Shown piece by piece: positions 1 through 8,750 of a DNA stretch of 64,000 nucleotides. The stretch is taken from contig NZ_MDZC01000023.1 of assembly GCF_001816165.1 (NCBI RefSeq), forward strand, positions 1 to 64,000. Direction: 5' to 3'. The position numbers and the translations under genes were made by a program. Numbering within the stretch: position 1 is the stretch's first letter; the number at the start of each line of letters is the position of its first letter. The notes under the pieces are model-generated. The model was not told the DNA's origin. It did no database searches and saw only the letters and a list, made by a program, of their open reading frames with translations. Source of the DNA: Hymenobacter glacialis (GTDB lineage: Bacteria; Bacteroidota; Bacteroidia; Cytophagales; Hymenobacteraceae).

Positions 1-21
1 TGCCGCGCCACCGGCTAGCCG

Positions 22-501
22 GTGCGCCGTTGGGTGCTGGCCGGCCTGGCGCTGCTGGGCTGGCAGCCCCTCACGTCCTGCGCTCCCAAGCCGCCGCAGC
101 AGCTGCCGGCCCAGGCCCAGGCGCAGGCCACCGCCGCCGACTCTGCCGCCGCCCAGCCGCAGCAGCTCATCATTCGCGGCCAGGTGTTCGATGGCGCGAG
201 CAAAACCGCCGCGCAAGTCAATATTTTCATCAATGGCACCCCGTACGGCACCGTGACGGACGAGCAGGGCCGGTTTGAGCTGCGCATGGCGCCCGACTGG
301 GCGCCCCTGGCCGGGGGCACGCTGGAGCTGCGCTTTGTGGGCAACCCCTTTGATTTTAAAGAGCAAACGCTGAGCTTGAACACGCGCACCACGCCGCCGC
401 CGGTCCCCCTGGTGGTGCGCATGAAGTCAGTGCCCCGGCGCGGACAGGTTGTGGGCAAAGTCCAGATGACTGCCCCCCCGGTGATGCCGCCGCGGAAGTA
501 A
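22..501 (+). CDS. Lipoprotein with carboxypeptidase-regulatory-like beta-sandwich domain
   Basis: A 159-residue protein starting at a GTG right after an in-frame stop (16-18). The N-terminus is a lipoprotein signal: two arginines, a hydrophobic stretch and an LTSC lipobox near residue 20. A Pro/Gln/Ala linker follows, then from about residue 50 a small Ig-like fold with the pattern IIRGQVFD...GTPYGTVTDEQGRFEL, typical of carboxypeptidase D regulatory-like domains that occur on Bacteroidota surface proteins. The ligand is unknown. It is probably anchored in the outer or inner membrane. No operon partner is visible on the left because the window begins here; lipocalin-like lipoprotein follows 106 bases later on the same strand. 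The domain call is good; the role is not known. Confidence 0.7.
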   Translation: MRRWVLAGLALLGWQPLTSCAPKPPQQLPAQAQAQATAADSAAAQPQQLIIRGQVFDGASKTAAQVNIFINGTPYGTVTDEQGRFELRMAPDWAPLAGGTLELRFVGNPFDFKEQTLSLNTRTTPPPVPLVVRMKSVPRRGQVVGKVQMTAPPVMPPRK

Positions 502-607
502 GCAGTCCGCCGCAAGCTTGGGGCTGCTTGTTCTTCTCCGCGCAGGGCTGGCGCCAAACTCCTCCTTGTGCCAAACTTTTAGCCCCGAAAAAGCCTTTTG
601 GGAGGGT

Positions 608-1663
608 ATGAAAGTTTTGCGTTTTGCCCTGCTGCTCGTGCTGGCTTCGGCCTGCTCCATTCTCAAGCCCACTACCAAAAACGACGTCTTCCCCGGTCAG
701 GCCCAGCTGCCGCAGGAAGAAGCGCCGCACGTGAACAACTCCCTGGAATGGTGGTATTTCACGGGGCACTTGAAGGACGTGACCACGGGCGAGGAGTTTG
801 GTGTGGAATACGTCTTTTTCCACTTCAGCCCCGATGGCAAGAAGGATTACCAGATGGTAAACTTTGCCCTGACCGACCCGCAAACGCAGCAGTTCAAGTA
901 CGACTACAAGCTGGATAAGCTGGCTGCGCCACTCACGGCCGCGCTGCCCATCACCCTGAGCGAAACAAAGGACGCCCAGAACTGGACTCTTACCGGGCAG
1001 GAAGGCCGCTACCAGCTGCAGGCCCGCATGGCCGCCCACGCCGGGCAGGCCATCAACCTGAGCACTACGCCCACCAAGGCGGTGCTGCTGCACGGTGGCA
1101 CGGGCTACGAGCAGTACGGGGCGGTGGCGCAGGCGGGCTACTACAGCTACCCGCGCCTAGCCACTACCGGCACCATTGAAGTAGGCGGCAAAACCCACCA
1201 AGTAGCCGGCGAGCTCTGGTACGACCGGCAGTGGAACTGCGGCAGCGTGAACAAGCGCAACGTGGCCTGGGACTGGCTCAGCATCCAGCTCAACGAGCCC
1301 CGGGAGGAAGTAATGGTGTACGCCGTGCACGACACCAAAACCGGCCAGAGCATCGGAGGCGGCTCGCACTACGGCGCGCAGGGCGAAAACCTGCACCTGG
1401 CCGAAAAGGACTTCAAGCTGGAGCCCGTCACGTACTGGACCAGCCCTACTTCCAAAAAGAAGTACCCCGCCACCTGGCACCTCACCGTGCCCGGCAAAGG
1501 CTACGACCTGACCATTACGCCCCTGGTGCCCAATCAGGAATTGAATCTACTCCTTTTCAAAGTCCTGAAATTGAACTACTGGGAGGGCATGTGCCGCGTG
1601 ACCGGTACCCACAACGGCCAGCCCGTGACCGGCAACGCCTACGTGGAGATTACGAATCGGTAG
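608..1663 (+). CDS. Lipocalin-like (AttH/CrtC family) lipoprotein
   Basis: A 351-residue protein. I chose the ATG at 608 over earlier codons because it gives a clean lipoprotein signal (MKVLRFALLLVLASAC) with the lipobox LASAC. From about residue 40 it carries the motif LEWWYFTGHL, which is the hallmark of the AttH/CrtC hydroxyneurosporene-synthase-like lipocalin family, and the later WYDRQWN and WDWLSIQL motifs fit the two-lobed fold. CrtC is a carotenoid hydratase, but most members of this family outside phototrophs have no assigned reaction, so a hydratase function should not be assumed. It is likely a periplasm-facing lipid-anchored protein. A long palindrome lies immediately downstream and separates it from a convergent kinase gene. 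Confidence 0.75.
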   Translation: MKVLRFALLLVLASACSILKPTTKNDVFPGQAQLPQEEAPHVNNSLEWWYFTGHLKDVTTGEEFGVEYVFFHFSPDGKKDYQMVNFALTDPQTQQFKYDYKLDKLAAPLTAALPITLSETKDAQNWTLTGQEGRYQLQARMAAHAGQAINLSTTPTKAVLLHGGTGYEQYGAVAQAGYYSYPRLATTGTIEVGGKTHQVAGELWYDRQWNCGSVNKRNVAWDWLSIQLNEPREEVMVYAVHDTKTGQSIGGGSHYGAQGENLHLAEKDFKLEPVTYWTSPTSKKKYPATWHLTVPGKGYDLTITPLVPNQELNLLLFKVLKLNYWEGMCRVTGTHNGQPVTGNAYVEITNR

Positions 1664-1682
1664 GGTATTGCTCCCCAAAAAG

Positions 1683-1803
1683 GCCTGTCATCCTGAGCGG
1701 AGCGAAGGACCTTAGCACACCAGACCAAATTGCAGTAATCAATGCATTTACTGCGCAACGTTCTGCGGTGCTAAGGTCCTTCGCTCCGCTCAGGATGACA
1801 GGC
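1683..1803. repeat. Long palindromic repeat, subfamily A (copy 1)
   Basis: A perfect 36-bp inverted repeat (1683-1718 against 1768-1803) with core GTCATCCTGAGCGGAGCGAA and a loop of about 49 bases that itself contains the small inversion GCAGTAA/TTTACTG. It lies between convergent genes, where it could also act as a bidirectional terminator. A related copy sits at 3077-3192. Confidence 0.9.
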
Positions 1804-1827
1804 TTTTAAATTAGCTAAAAAACAGCC

Positions 1828-3033
1828 TTACTGGTTGAGCACGATGCGGAACGTGGTGCCGCGGCCTATTTCGCTCCATTTTACAAAGAGGCGGCCTTCG
1901 TGGTAGTTCTCGATGATGCGCTTGGCCAGGGCCAGACCCAGGCCCCAGCCGCGCTTTTTGGTGGTGAAGCCGGGCATGAACACACTTTCCAGCTTGTGGC
2001 TGGGGATGCCCTTGCCGGTGTCGGTGATGTCGACGGCTACCTGGCGGGGCGGGGCGCTGCGGCGGTACCAGCTGCGGCGGGTGCGCACGCGGCGCAGGTG
2101 CAGCGTGATGGAGCCGCGCCCGTCCATGGCGTCCACGGCGTTTTTGCAGATGTTTTCAATCACCCAGTCGAACAGCGGCACGTTGATGCGGGCGGGCGTA
2201 TCGAGCGGCAGGTCGGATTCTATCTTGAAAATCACCTTTTTGGAAACCCGGCTGGAGAGGTACTCAATGGCGTTGCGGGTGGTATGGAACAGGTTTTCGT
2301 CCTTGAGCACCGGCACCGAGCCGATGTTGGAGAACCGCTCGGTGATGATTTCCAGGCGCCGGATGTCCTTTCCCAGCTCCTCCACAATGGGCTCATCTTT
2401 GAACCGGTCGGAGTCGCGGAGGTAGTTCTGCCAGCCCACCAGGCTGCTGAGTGGGGTGCCCAGCTGGTGGGCGGTTTCCTTGGCCAGGCCCACCCACACG
2501 CGGTTTTGCTCGGCCCGGCGCGAAGAGCTAAACGCGAAGTAGGCAATGATGCCCAGGCAGCCGATAACCACCAACTGCACCAGCGGGTAGGTGCGCAGCT
2601 GCTGCAGCAGCTGCGAGTCGCGGTAGTAGATGTAGTTCACCTGCCCGGCCCCAAACTTCACCACAATGGGCGGGTGTTGCTGCTTCATGAGCAGCAGCTC
2701 GCTCTGCAGCAGCCGCACCGAATCGGCCTCCGACACGCGGGCCGGCATCACAATGTTCTTGGCCGCAATGGTGTTCACGCCATCGCTGAGAATCACCGGG
2801 ATGGTGGCGTTGGCGTTTACTATCTCGCTGAAAACGAATAGGGTATTGGAGTCCTGCTCGGAATTGATGATGAATTCCTGGGCCTTGGCATAGAGCCGGA
2901 TTTGCTGCTGTTCGCGTGCCGATACCCGTTGCACCAGCAAATTGGTGTAGACCACCGTAGCCGCCCCAATGAGCAAGGCGATGACGGCAACCAGAATTTT
3001 GAGGCGGGACTTTTGGTCGTAAATCGGAATCAT
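1828..3033 (-). CDS. Membrane-bound sensor histidine kinase
   Basis: A 401-residue kinase. An N-terminal membrane segment (about residues 12-32) and a second around residues 145-165 bracket a small extracytoplasmic sensor region. The dimerisation/phosphoacceptor helix has the H-box ETAHQLGTPLSSL (about residue 190), and the HATPase domain shows N-box ENICKNAVDAM, G1 DTGKGIP and G2 GWGLGLALAK. The sequence type, with HQLGTPLSSL rather than HELRTPL, is a widespread Bacteroidota subfamily. No response regulator lies beside it, so it is an orphan whose partner must be elsewhere; the signal is unknown. Its 5' flank contains a palindromic repeat between it and the dus gene on the same strand. Confidence 0.88.
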   Translation of the reverse strand: MIPIYDQKSRLKILVAVIALLIGAATVVYTNLLVQRVSAREQQQIRLYAKAQEFIINSEQDSNTLFVFSEIVNANATIPVILSDGVNTIAAKNIVMPARVSEADSVRLLQSELLLMKQQHPPIVVKFGAGQVNYIYYRDSQLLQQLRTYPLVQLVVIGCLGIIAYFAFSSSRRAEQNRVWVGLAKETAHQLGTPLSSLVGWQNYLRDSDRFKDEPIVEELGKDIRRLEIITERFSNIGSVPVLKDENLFHTTRNAIEYLSSRVSKKVIFKIESDLPLDTPARINVPLFDWVIENICKNAVDAMDGRGSITLHLRRVRTRRSWYRRSAPPRQVAVDITDTGKGIPSHKLESVFMPGFTTKKRGWGLGLALAKRIIENYHEGRLFVKWSEIGRGTTFRIVLNQ

Positions 3034-3076
3034 CGACAGGGAGTACGGGGCTGGCAGAGGAACGGCAACAAATCGG

Positions 3077-3192
3077 CTGTCATCCTGAGCGCAGCGAAGA
3101 CCTTATTACCGAAGAACAGTTTGCAGCAAATAATTTGTTAACTGCGAATCGTTTAGCGGTGACAAGGTCCTTCGCTGCGCTCAGGATGACAG
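3077..3192. repeat. Long palindromic repeat, subfamily A (copy 2)
   Basis: Inverted arms with the core CTGTCATCCTGAGCGCAGCG at both ends; the left arm lacks one base relative to the right (GAAGACCTT against GAAGGACCTT). The loop keeps the same small internal inversion as copy 1 (TTGCAG...ACTGCGAA), so the two copies are homologous over their whole length and not just similar stems. Confidence 0.85.
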
Positions 3193-3198
3193 GGAGAA

Positions 3199-4191
3199 CT
3201 ACCCCACCAGCACTGCTTCGCTGGCCGCAATTTCCTGCAGGATGCCGTACACCACGTCGGGCGTTTCGGCATTTACCAGGCTGGTGCGCCAGGACTTGGC
3301 ACCTTCCAGGCCGCGGAAGTAGTGCGCGTAGTGGCGGCGCATCTCAAAGATGCCCACTTTCGGGCCTTTCCACTCCACGCTTTTGTCGAAGTGCATCTGG
3401 CACATGGCCACCCGCTCTTCCAGCGTGGGCGGGGCCAGCAGCTCGCCGGTGGCCACGTAGTGCTTGATTTCGCGGAAAATCCAGGGGTAGCCAATGCTAG
3501 CGCGGCCCACCATCACGCCGTCCACGCCGTAGCGGTTTTTGTATTCGAGGGCTTTCTCGGGCGAGGTAATGTCGCCGTTGCCGAAGATGGGGATGTGGAT
3601 GCGGGGATTGTCCTTGATTTTGGCAATGAGGCGCCAGTCGGCGTCGCCCTTGTAGAGCTGGGCGCGGGTGCGGCCGTGCACGGTGAGGGCCGCAATGCCA
3701 ATGTCCTGCAGGCGCTCGGCTACTTCTTCCACGTTTTTGGTGCCCTCGTCCCAGCCCAGGCGGGTTTTCACGGTCACGGGCAAGTGGGTGTTGCGGATGA
3801 CGGCGGCCGTCATCTCCACCATCTTCGGAATGTCCTGGAGCAGGGCCGCGCCGGCGCCGCGGCAGGCCACCTGCTTCACCGGGCAGCCGTAGTTGATGTC
3901 AATCAAATCGGGCCCCACTTCGGTGCTGATGGCCGCGCACTCGCCCATGGTCTCCACATCGGACCCAAACAGCTGAATGCCAATAGGCCGTTCGTAGTCG
4001 AAGATATCGAGCTTTTTCCGGCTCTTGGCCGCCGCCCGAATCAGGCCTTCCGACGAAATAAACTCGGTGTACATCAAGTCGGCCCCGTTGGCCTTGCACA
4101 CCGCGCGGAAGGGCGGGTCGCTCACGTCCTCCATGGGCGCGAGCAGGAGCGGGAAGTCGGGAAGGGTGATGTTGGGGCCTATGTTAACCAC
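3199..4191 (-). CDS. dusB: tRNA-dihydrouridine synthase, DusB family
   Basis: A 330-residue FMN-dependent enzyme that reduces specific uridines in tRNA D-loops. It has the N-terminal TIM-barrel motif LAPMEDVSDPPFR, the substrate-pocket motif DINYGCPVKQVACRGAGAAL with the catalytic cysteine in NYGCP, the KTRLGWDEGTKN strand and the TVHGRTRAQLYKG loop that marks DusB/NifR3 members. Length is normal for the family. The start ATG at 4191 gives the usual short N-terminus ahead of the barrel. The divergent CPBP protease gene is separated from it by a palindromic repeat. The DusB assignment is good; the exact uridine target is inferred. Confidence 0.93.
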   Translation of the reverse strand: MVNIGPNITLPDFPLLLAPMEDVSDPPFRAVCKANGADLMYTEFISSEGLIRAAAKSRKKLDIFDYERPIGIQLFGSDVETMGECAAISTEVGPDLIDINYGCPVKQVACRGAGAALLQDIPKMVEMTAAVIRNTHLPVTVKTRLGWDEGTKNVEEVAERLQDIGIAALTVHGRTRAQLYKGDADWRLIAKIKDNPRIHIPIFGNGDITSPEKALEYKNRYGVDGVMVGRASIGYPWIFREIKHYVATGELLAPPTLEERVAMCQMHFDKSVEWKGPKVGIFEMRRHYAHYFRGLEGAKSWRTSLVNAETPDVVYGILQEIAASEAVLVG

Positions 4192-4211
4192 GTTTATGTA
4201 AATGCTAAATG

Positions 4212-4310
4212 AACGTCATCCTGAGCTTAGCGAAGCATCTCTACTGCATCGTTGCAACGATTGGGTTACTATTGCATGCGAGATGCTTCGGCTGCGCTCA
4301 GCATGACGTT
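4212..4310. repeat. Long palindromic repeat, subfamily B (copy 1)
   Basis: Imperfect inverted repeat with arms 4212-4240 and 4281-4310 (AACGTCATCCTGAGC...GAAGCATCT against AGATGCTTCGG...CATGACGTT). It sits between two divergent genes, so a pure terminator role is unlikely for this copy. Confidence 0.85.
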
Positions 4311-4383
4311 CCATGTAGTGAGCTATGCAAGCCTAAGTTAAAAACTGCGGTAAATTTACGCCCTTCCCAACCAGTCGCCCTCT

Positions 4384-5364
4384 ATGAAAGGTTTCCTGCC
4401 GCGCACATTGCACCCCGGCCTCCAGATATTGATGCTTTTGGTGCTGATGGTGGCCGGCGCTTGCCTGGGCTACGCCATTATCTTCGGAGTGGCGCTTAAA
4501 GGCTACGGCCTTTCCGTGATGGAAGTGCAACAGGTGATGACCGCTCCCGCCACCCACCCGCAAGGCTGGAGCCTGCTGATGATGGCGCAAGGCGTGCTGC
4601 TGTTTTCGGCTTTTGCGGGCGGCTCGCTGCTGCTGGCTTCGGCCATGGGCTACAGCTGGGCCGAGTATTTCAATCCGCGCCGGCTGGGCGCGGCGTGGTG
4701 GTTGCTGGCGGTGGGTGTGCTCATCGTGGTTATTCTGCCCTTTATGTCCAGCCTGGTGGCGTGGAACGCCGATGCGCGTTTTCCGGCTTTTCTGCGCGAT
4801 TTTGAGGTATGGGCGCGGGCCAGCGAGGACCGGGCCCAGGGCCTCACCAAGTTCCTCACCCGCTTCAATACCACTACCCGGTTTCTGGTGGGCGTGGTAG
4901 TGGTGGCCGTGGTGCCGGCCGTTGCCGAGGAGCTGGCGTTTCGGGGCGTGGTGCAGAAAAACCTGGTGCGCTGGTTTTCGCCGCACGTGGGCGTGTGGTT
5001 GGGAGCGGCCATTTTTTCGGCCATTCACATGCAGTTCTTTGGGTTCGTGCCGCGGTTTGTGCTGGGGCTGGTGCTGGGCTACCTCTACCTCTGGAGCGGC
5101 AATATCTGGGTTTCCATAGCCGCCCACTTTACTCAGAACGCCTTTCAGCTTCTTATTGTGTACCTCACGCAGCGCGGCCAGTTCGGCTGGGGCTTCGACC
5201 CCGACTCCACCGAAGCACTGCCCTGGTGGCTGGTGGTTCCGTCGGCGCTGCTCTCGGCTGGCCTGCTGTACTTCCTATACCAGCGCATGACGGCCCCGGC
5301 CCCGCCCACCCAAATGCTCACCCTCAGCCACGACGGCGTGGCGGTGCGCGAGCTAGATGCCTAA
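4384..5364 (+). CDS. CPBP family intramembrane metalloprotease
   Basis: A 326-residue polytopic membrane protein with about eight hydrophobic segments. It contains the CPBP (CAAX protease and bacteriocin-processing) motifs: EELAFRG (about residue 182, the glutamate pair and arginine of motif 1), the FSAIHMQFFG histidine (motif 2), and a third conserved stretch NIWVSIAAHFTQNAFQL with H and N. These residues are the putative zinc-site and catalytic residues of the Abi/Rce1-like glutamic-type proteases. Substrates in bacteria are mostly unknown; roles range from peptide-signal processing to self-immunity. A possible -7 box, TAAATTTA, lies at 4351-4358. It precedes cdsA by 105 bases. Confidence 0.88.
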   Translation: MKGFLPRTLHPGLQILMLLVLMVAGACLGYAIIFGVALKGYGLSVMEVQQVMTAPATHPQGWSLLMMAQGVLLFSAFAGGSLLLASAMGYSWAEYFNPRRLGAAWWLLAVGVLIVVILPFMSSLVAWNADARFPAFLRDFEVWARASEDRAQGLTKFLTRFNTTTRFLVGVVVVAVVPAVAEELAFRGVVQKNLVRWFSPHVGVWLGAAIFSAIHMQFFGFVPRFVLGLVLGYLYLWSGNIWVSIAAHFTQNAFQLLIVYLTQRGQFGWGFDPDSTEALPWWLVVPSALLSAGLLYFLYQRMTAPAPPTQMLTLSHDGVAVRELDA

Positions 5365-5469
5365 TGGTATTTCGTAGTTGAACGGCAAACTGAACCGACC
5401 CCAACCACGCAACTTCAACTCTATCCCCAACGACGAGACGCTAGCAAGCGCCTCTACACTCCTTCCGAT

Positions 5470-6369
5470 TTGCCCGACGCTACGCCTCCGATTACCCCCA
5501 CCTCACCCGAAGCTCCCGGCAAAAAGGCTGCTCCCAGCGACCTGCGCCAGCGTGTGATTTACGCCTCCATTGGGGCGGTTCTGCTGCTGGGCAGCGTGTG
5601 GTACAGCGCCTGGAGCTTTGCGCTATTTTTCGCGGCGGTGCAGGTGAAAATGCTGCTGGAATTCTACCGGATGATGCGGGCGGGTGGCTACGCGCCGGCG
5701 AAGTGGATAGGCGTGGGGGCAAGCTTGGCTACCATTGCAGGTCTGGTTTTTATGGTGGCGGCCAACGAAGAGGGTACGCTGGGCCACGCTCCAGTGGTGG
5801 CCATTGCCTTGTTTCTATGCTTGCCCGTTGTGCTCCTGTTGCGAGCGATAGTTCTGTGGCCCAAACACAGTAAGCCGTTCTCCGATGTAGCTGTTACCCT
5901 CGCCGGCCTGTTCTACGTGGGCTTCCCGATGACTTTGTTGGGCGTCATCGCAAATTTTCACACCACCTACGACTACCGCCGCATTTTCGGCCTGCTCTTC
6001 CTCGTTTGGGCCTCCGATATCGGCGCTTATGCCGCTGGCAAAACCTTTGGCAAGCACAAGCTGGCCCCCAGCATCTCGCCCGGCAAAACCTGGGAAGGCT
6101 GGGCCGGCGGCTTCCTGCTCACCCTGGCCGTGGGCTGGGCCCTCACGTTCATGCTGCCCGACGTGCCCCTGGCGCACCTGCTTGTGGCGGCCGGCGTGGT
6201 GGCCGTGTTCGGCCCCCTCGGCGACCTAGCCGAGTCCATGCTCAAGCGTAGTGTGGGCGTGAAGGATTCGGGCACGTTTATGCCCGGCCACGGTGGCCTG
6301 CTCGACCGCTTCGACGCCTTCCTGCTGGTGCTGCCGGTGCTGGCGTTGCTGCAGTTGCTTGCTAATTAA
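5470..6369 (+). CDS. cdsA: Phosphatidate cytidylyltransferase
   Basis: A 299-residue integral membrane enzyme that makes CDP-diacylglycerol from CTP and phosphatidate, the branch point for phosphatidylethanolamine and acidic phospholipids. The C-terminal signature is clear: GDLAESMLKRSVGVKDSG followed by MPGHGGLLDRFDAF, containing the metal-binding aspartates. About seven membrane segments precede it. The start is a TTG at 5470, since no upstream ATG/GTG in frame follows the last stop and the next ATG falls well inside the first membrane region. A Pro-rich cytosolic tail of about 25 residues comes first. With psd downstream it supplies two steps of phosphatidylethanolamine synthesis, although glutamate dehydrogenase lies between them. 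Confidence 0.93.
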   Translation: MPDATPPITPTSPEAPGKKAAPSDLRQRVIYASIGAVLLLGSVWYSAWSFALFFAAVQVKMLLEFYRMMRAGGYAPAKWIGVGASLATIAGLVFMVAANEEGTLGHAPVVAIALFLCLPVVLLLRAIVLWPKHSKPFSDVAVTLAGLFYVGFPMTLLGVIANFHTTYDYRRIFGLLFLVWASDIGAYAAGKTFGKHKLAPSISPGKTWEGWAGGFLLTLAVGWALTFMLPDVPLAHLLVAAGVVAVFGPLGDLAESMLKRSVGVKDSGTFMPGHGGLLDRFDAFLLVLPVLALLQLLAN

Positions 6370-6371
6370 CC

Positions 6372-6445
6372 AGTAGCTTTTGGCTGATAGCTGTTGGCTT
6401 TTTTTTGGTATAAGTACTAACAGCTAATGGCTGAAAGCTAGCAGC
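6372..6445 (+). repeat. G-U-rich hairpin element between cdsA and gdh
   Basis: Arms 6372-6399 and 6418-6445 (core TAGCTTTTGGCTGATAGC against GCTAATGGCTGAAAGCTA). Over 23 aligned positions almost every non-Watson-Crick pair is G-U when read as plus-strand RNA, with one A-A mismatch. A T-run forms part of the loop. Related AGCTAATGGCT motifs recur at 48811-48833. Confidence 0.6.
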
Positions 6446-6454
6446 TAATCAACG

Positions 6455-6462
6455 TACCTTTG
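6455..6462 (+). promoter_or_regulatory. -7 box TACCTTTG upstream of gdh
   Basis: Exact match to the Bacteroidota housekeeping -7 consensus TAnnTTTG, 53 bases before the gdh ATG. No good TTG was seen at the expected -33 distance. Confidence 0.5.
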
Positions 6463-6515
6463 CGGCCCTAAACCCCAGGCTCACTCCCACCCAACACTTT
6501 TCCATACAAATCAGA

Positions 6516-7803
6516 ATGGCAGCTCACCACACCGTGTACAAAGAACCAGCCCCGTTGCTGGACCGTGAAAACCCGCTGGAATCCATGATGTCGCGCTTTA
6601 ACATCGCGGCCGACATTCTGGGGCTCGACGAGGCCACGTACAACGTTCTCAAGGCCCCCGACAAGCAGGTTATCGTGAACATTCCCGTGACGATGGACGA
6701 TGGCCAGATTCACGTGTTTGAGGGCTACCGCGTTATCCACAACACCATTCTGGGCCCGAGCAAAGGCGGCATTCGCTACGATAAAAACGTGCACCTCGAC
6801 GAGGTGAAGGCCCTGGCGGCCTGGATGACCTGGAAGTGCGCCGTGGTAGACATTCCCTACGGCGGTGCCAAGGGCGGCATCATCTGCGACCCTACCACCA
6901 TGAGCGCCGGCGAGATTGAGCGCATGACCCGCGGCTACACCCTGGCCCTAAAAGACGTGTTCGGCCCCGACCGCGACATCCCGGCCCCCGACATGGGCAC
7001 CGGCCCCCGCGAAATGGCGTGGCTGATGGACGAATTCTCCAAAACCAACGGCATGACCTCGCCCGCCGTGGTCACCGGCAAGCCTCTGGTAATGGGCGGC
7101 TCGCTGGGCCGCACCGAGGCCACCGGCCGCGGCGTGATGGTGTCGGCCCTGGCCGCTCTCAAAAAGCTCAACATGAACCCCAACGAAGTTTCTGCCGCCA
7201 TTCAGGGTTTTGGCAACGTGGGCTCGTGGGCTGCCATCCTGCTGCACGCCGAAGGGGTTAAAATCAAGGGCGTATCCGACATCTCGGGTGCTTATTGGAA
7301 CGAAAACGGCATCAACATCGACGAAGCCGTGGCGTACAAAAACGCGCACAAAGGCCGCTTGGAAGGCTTTACCGGCGCCACGCCGATGGACCCCAACGAC
7401 CTGCTGATTTCCGACGTGGACATGATTGTGCCCGCTGCCGTGGAGGACGTGATTACCGAGCACAACGCGCACAAAATCAAAGCCAAGCTCATTGTGGAGG
7501 GTGCCAACGGCCCCACTTCGCTCGGCCGACTCCATTATCAACGAGAAGGGCATTATGGTGGTGCCAGATATCCTGGCCAACTCCGGTGGTGTCACGGTGT
7601 CGTACTTCGAGTGGGTGCAGAACAAGCAGGGCTTTAAGTGGAGCCTCGACATGGTGACCGAGCGCGCCGACCGCATCATGAACGACGCGTTTGAGAAAGT
7701 GTACAGCACCAGCCAGAAATACAACGTTCCGATGCGCATCGCCGCCTACGTGGTGGCCATCGACAAAGTAGCCCAGACCTACAAGTTCCGCGGCGGTTTC
7801 TAA
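6516..7803 (+). pseudogene. Glu/Leu/Phe/Val dehydrogenase (glutamate dehydrogenase), frameshifted
   Basis: NAD(P)-linked oxidative deamination of glutamate to 2-oxoglutarate. The N-terminal part shows GPSKGGIRYD, the catalytic lysine region AAWMTWKCAVVDIPYGGAKGG, PAPDMGTG and the Rossmann motif GFGNVGSWAA. At about 7518-7522 the frame shifts by +1: the first frame reads to GANGPTS and then turns to junk, while the next frame resumes with ADSIINEKGIMVVPDILANSGG and runs to the normal C-terminus at 7803. Restoring two bases gives 429 residues and the usual spacing between GANGPT and the AD pair, so the lesion is best explained as a 2-base deletion or a sequencing error. Everything else is well conserved, which suggests a very recent lesion or an artefact. 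Confidence 0.9.
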
Positions 7804-7892
7804 GCCCCGGCGCAATCCATAAACGCTGGCCCTGGCGTTTATGGGTACGAAAGCAGCGCTCAACTAACGTTTTGCGCGCTAAGAGAACATCC

Positions 7893-7930
7893 GGCCCACT
7901 TTACCCGTTGCGGTAAGGTGGGCCGTTGTT
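7893..7930 (+). terminator. Hairpin after gdh
   Basis: Stem GGCCCACTTTACC / GGTAAGGTGGGCC with one G-T pair and a short loop, followed by GTTGTTT. It lies between gdh and psd. Confidence 0.6.
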
Positions 7931-7980
7931 TAAGCAGAGGGCTTTAACTTGCACCCCAGGCGGCCTGTTTCGCTATTCGC

Positions 7981-8646
7981 ATGAAGATTCACAAAGAAGG
8001 AAGACGCATTCTGTTCGTCACGCTGCTGGTTTTGCTGGCGCTCAACTTACTGGTATTTAATTTCAACAAGGGCGCTGACTTGGTCAACCGGCTGTTTGCC
8101 GGGGCTACGGTTATCGTTTTTCTGTTGATTTTACAGTTCTTCCGGAGCCCGTTCCGGCACCTGTTTACCCACGAAGACTTGCTGCTGGCCCCCGCCGACG
8201 GTAAGGTGGTGGTGATTGAGAATGTGTTCGAGCCCGAATACTTCAACGACGAGCGCAAGCAAATCAGCATTTTCATGTCGCCCATTAACGTGCACGTCAC
8301 GCGCAACCCTATTTCGGGCATGGTGAAGTACTTCAAATACCACCCCGGCAACTACCTGGTGGCCTGGCACCCCAAAAGCAGCACCCAGAACGAGCGCACC
8401 ACCGTGGTGGTGGAGAGCGACGCCGGCCCGCTGGTGCTGTTCCGGCAGATTGCCGGCGCCATGGCCCGCCGCATTGTGTGGTACGTGAACGAGGGCGACG
8501 AAGTAACTCAGGGCGAAGAGTTCGGCTTCATCAAGTTCGGCTCCCGCGTCGACGTTTTCGTGCCCATGGACACCGAAATCAAAGTAGAATTGGGCCAGAA
8601 AGTGAAGGGCGGCGCCACGGTTATTTGCCAGTTGAAGGTAAAGTAG
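7981..8646 (+). CDS. psd: Phosphatidylserine decarboxylase family protein
   Basis: A 221-residue pyruvoyl-dependent decarboxylase of the short (archaetidylserine-decarboxylase-like) class common in Bacteroidota. Residues 10-50 form membrane-anchoring hydrophobic segments. APADGKVVVIE (about residue 70) and MSPINVHVTRNPISG are the conserved family motifs. The self-cleavage site is in IKFGSRVDVFVP, where the serine would become the pyruvoyl group (the equivalent of LGST in the E. coli enzyme). It converts phosphatidylserine to phosphatidylethanolamine in the inner membrane, downstream of CdsA. The gene is followed by a strong bidirectional terminator. Confidence 0.92.
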   Translation: MKIHKEGRRILFVTLLVLLALNLLVFNFNKGADLVNRLFAGATVIVFLLILQFFRSPFRHLFTHEDLLLAPADGKVVVIENVFEPEYFNDERKQISIFMSPINVHVTRNPISGMVKYFKYHPGNYLVAWHPKSSTQNERTTVVVESDAGPLVLFRQIAGAMARRIVWYVNEGDEVTQGEEFGFIKFGSRVDVFVPMDTEIKVELGQKVKGGATVICQLKVK

Positions 8647-8666
8647 CGCACTTGCGATTATTGTAT

Positions 8667-8705
8667 AAAAAGGCCCGGCTGCAGCGATGCGGCCGGGCCT
8701 TTTTG
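8667..8705. terminator. Bidirectional terminator between psd and the YgiC-like gene
   Basis: AAAAAGGCCCGGC ... GCCGGGCCTTTTT stem with A-run before and T-run after, between convergent genes. Confidence 0.85.
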
Positions 8706-8750
8706 CTGTTTGACGTGCTTGGGCTGCCAGCTTACATGCTGCACAAATAA

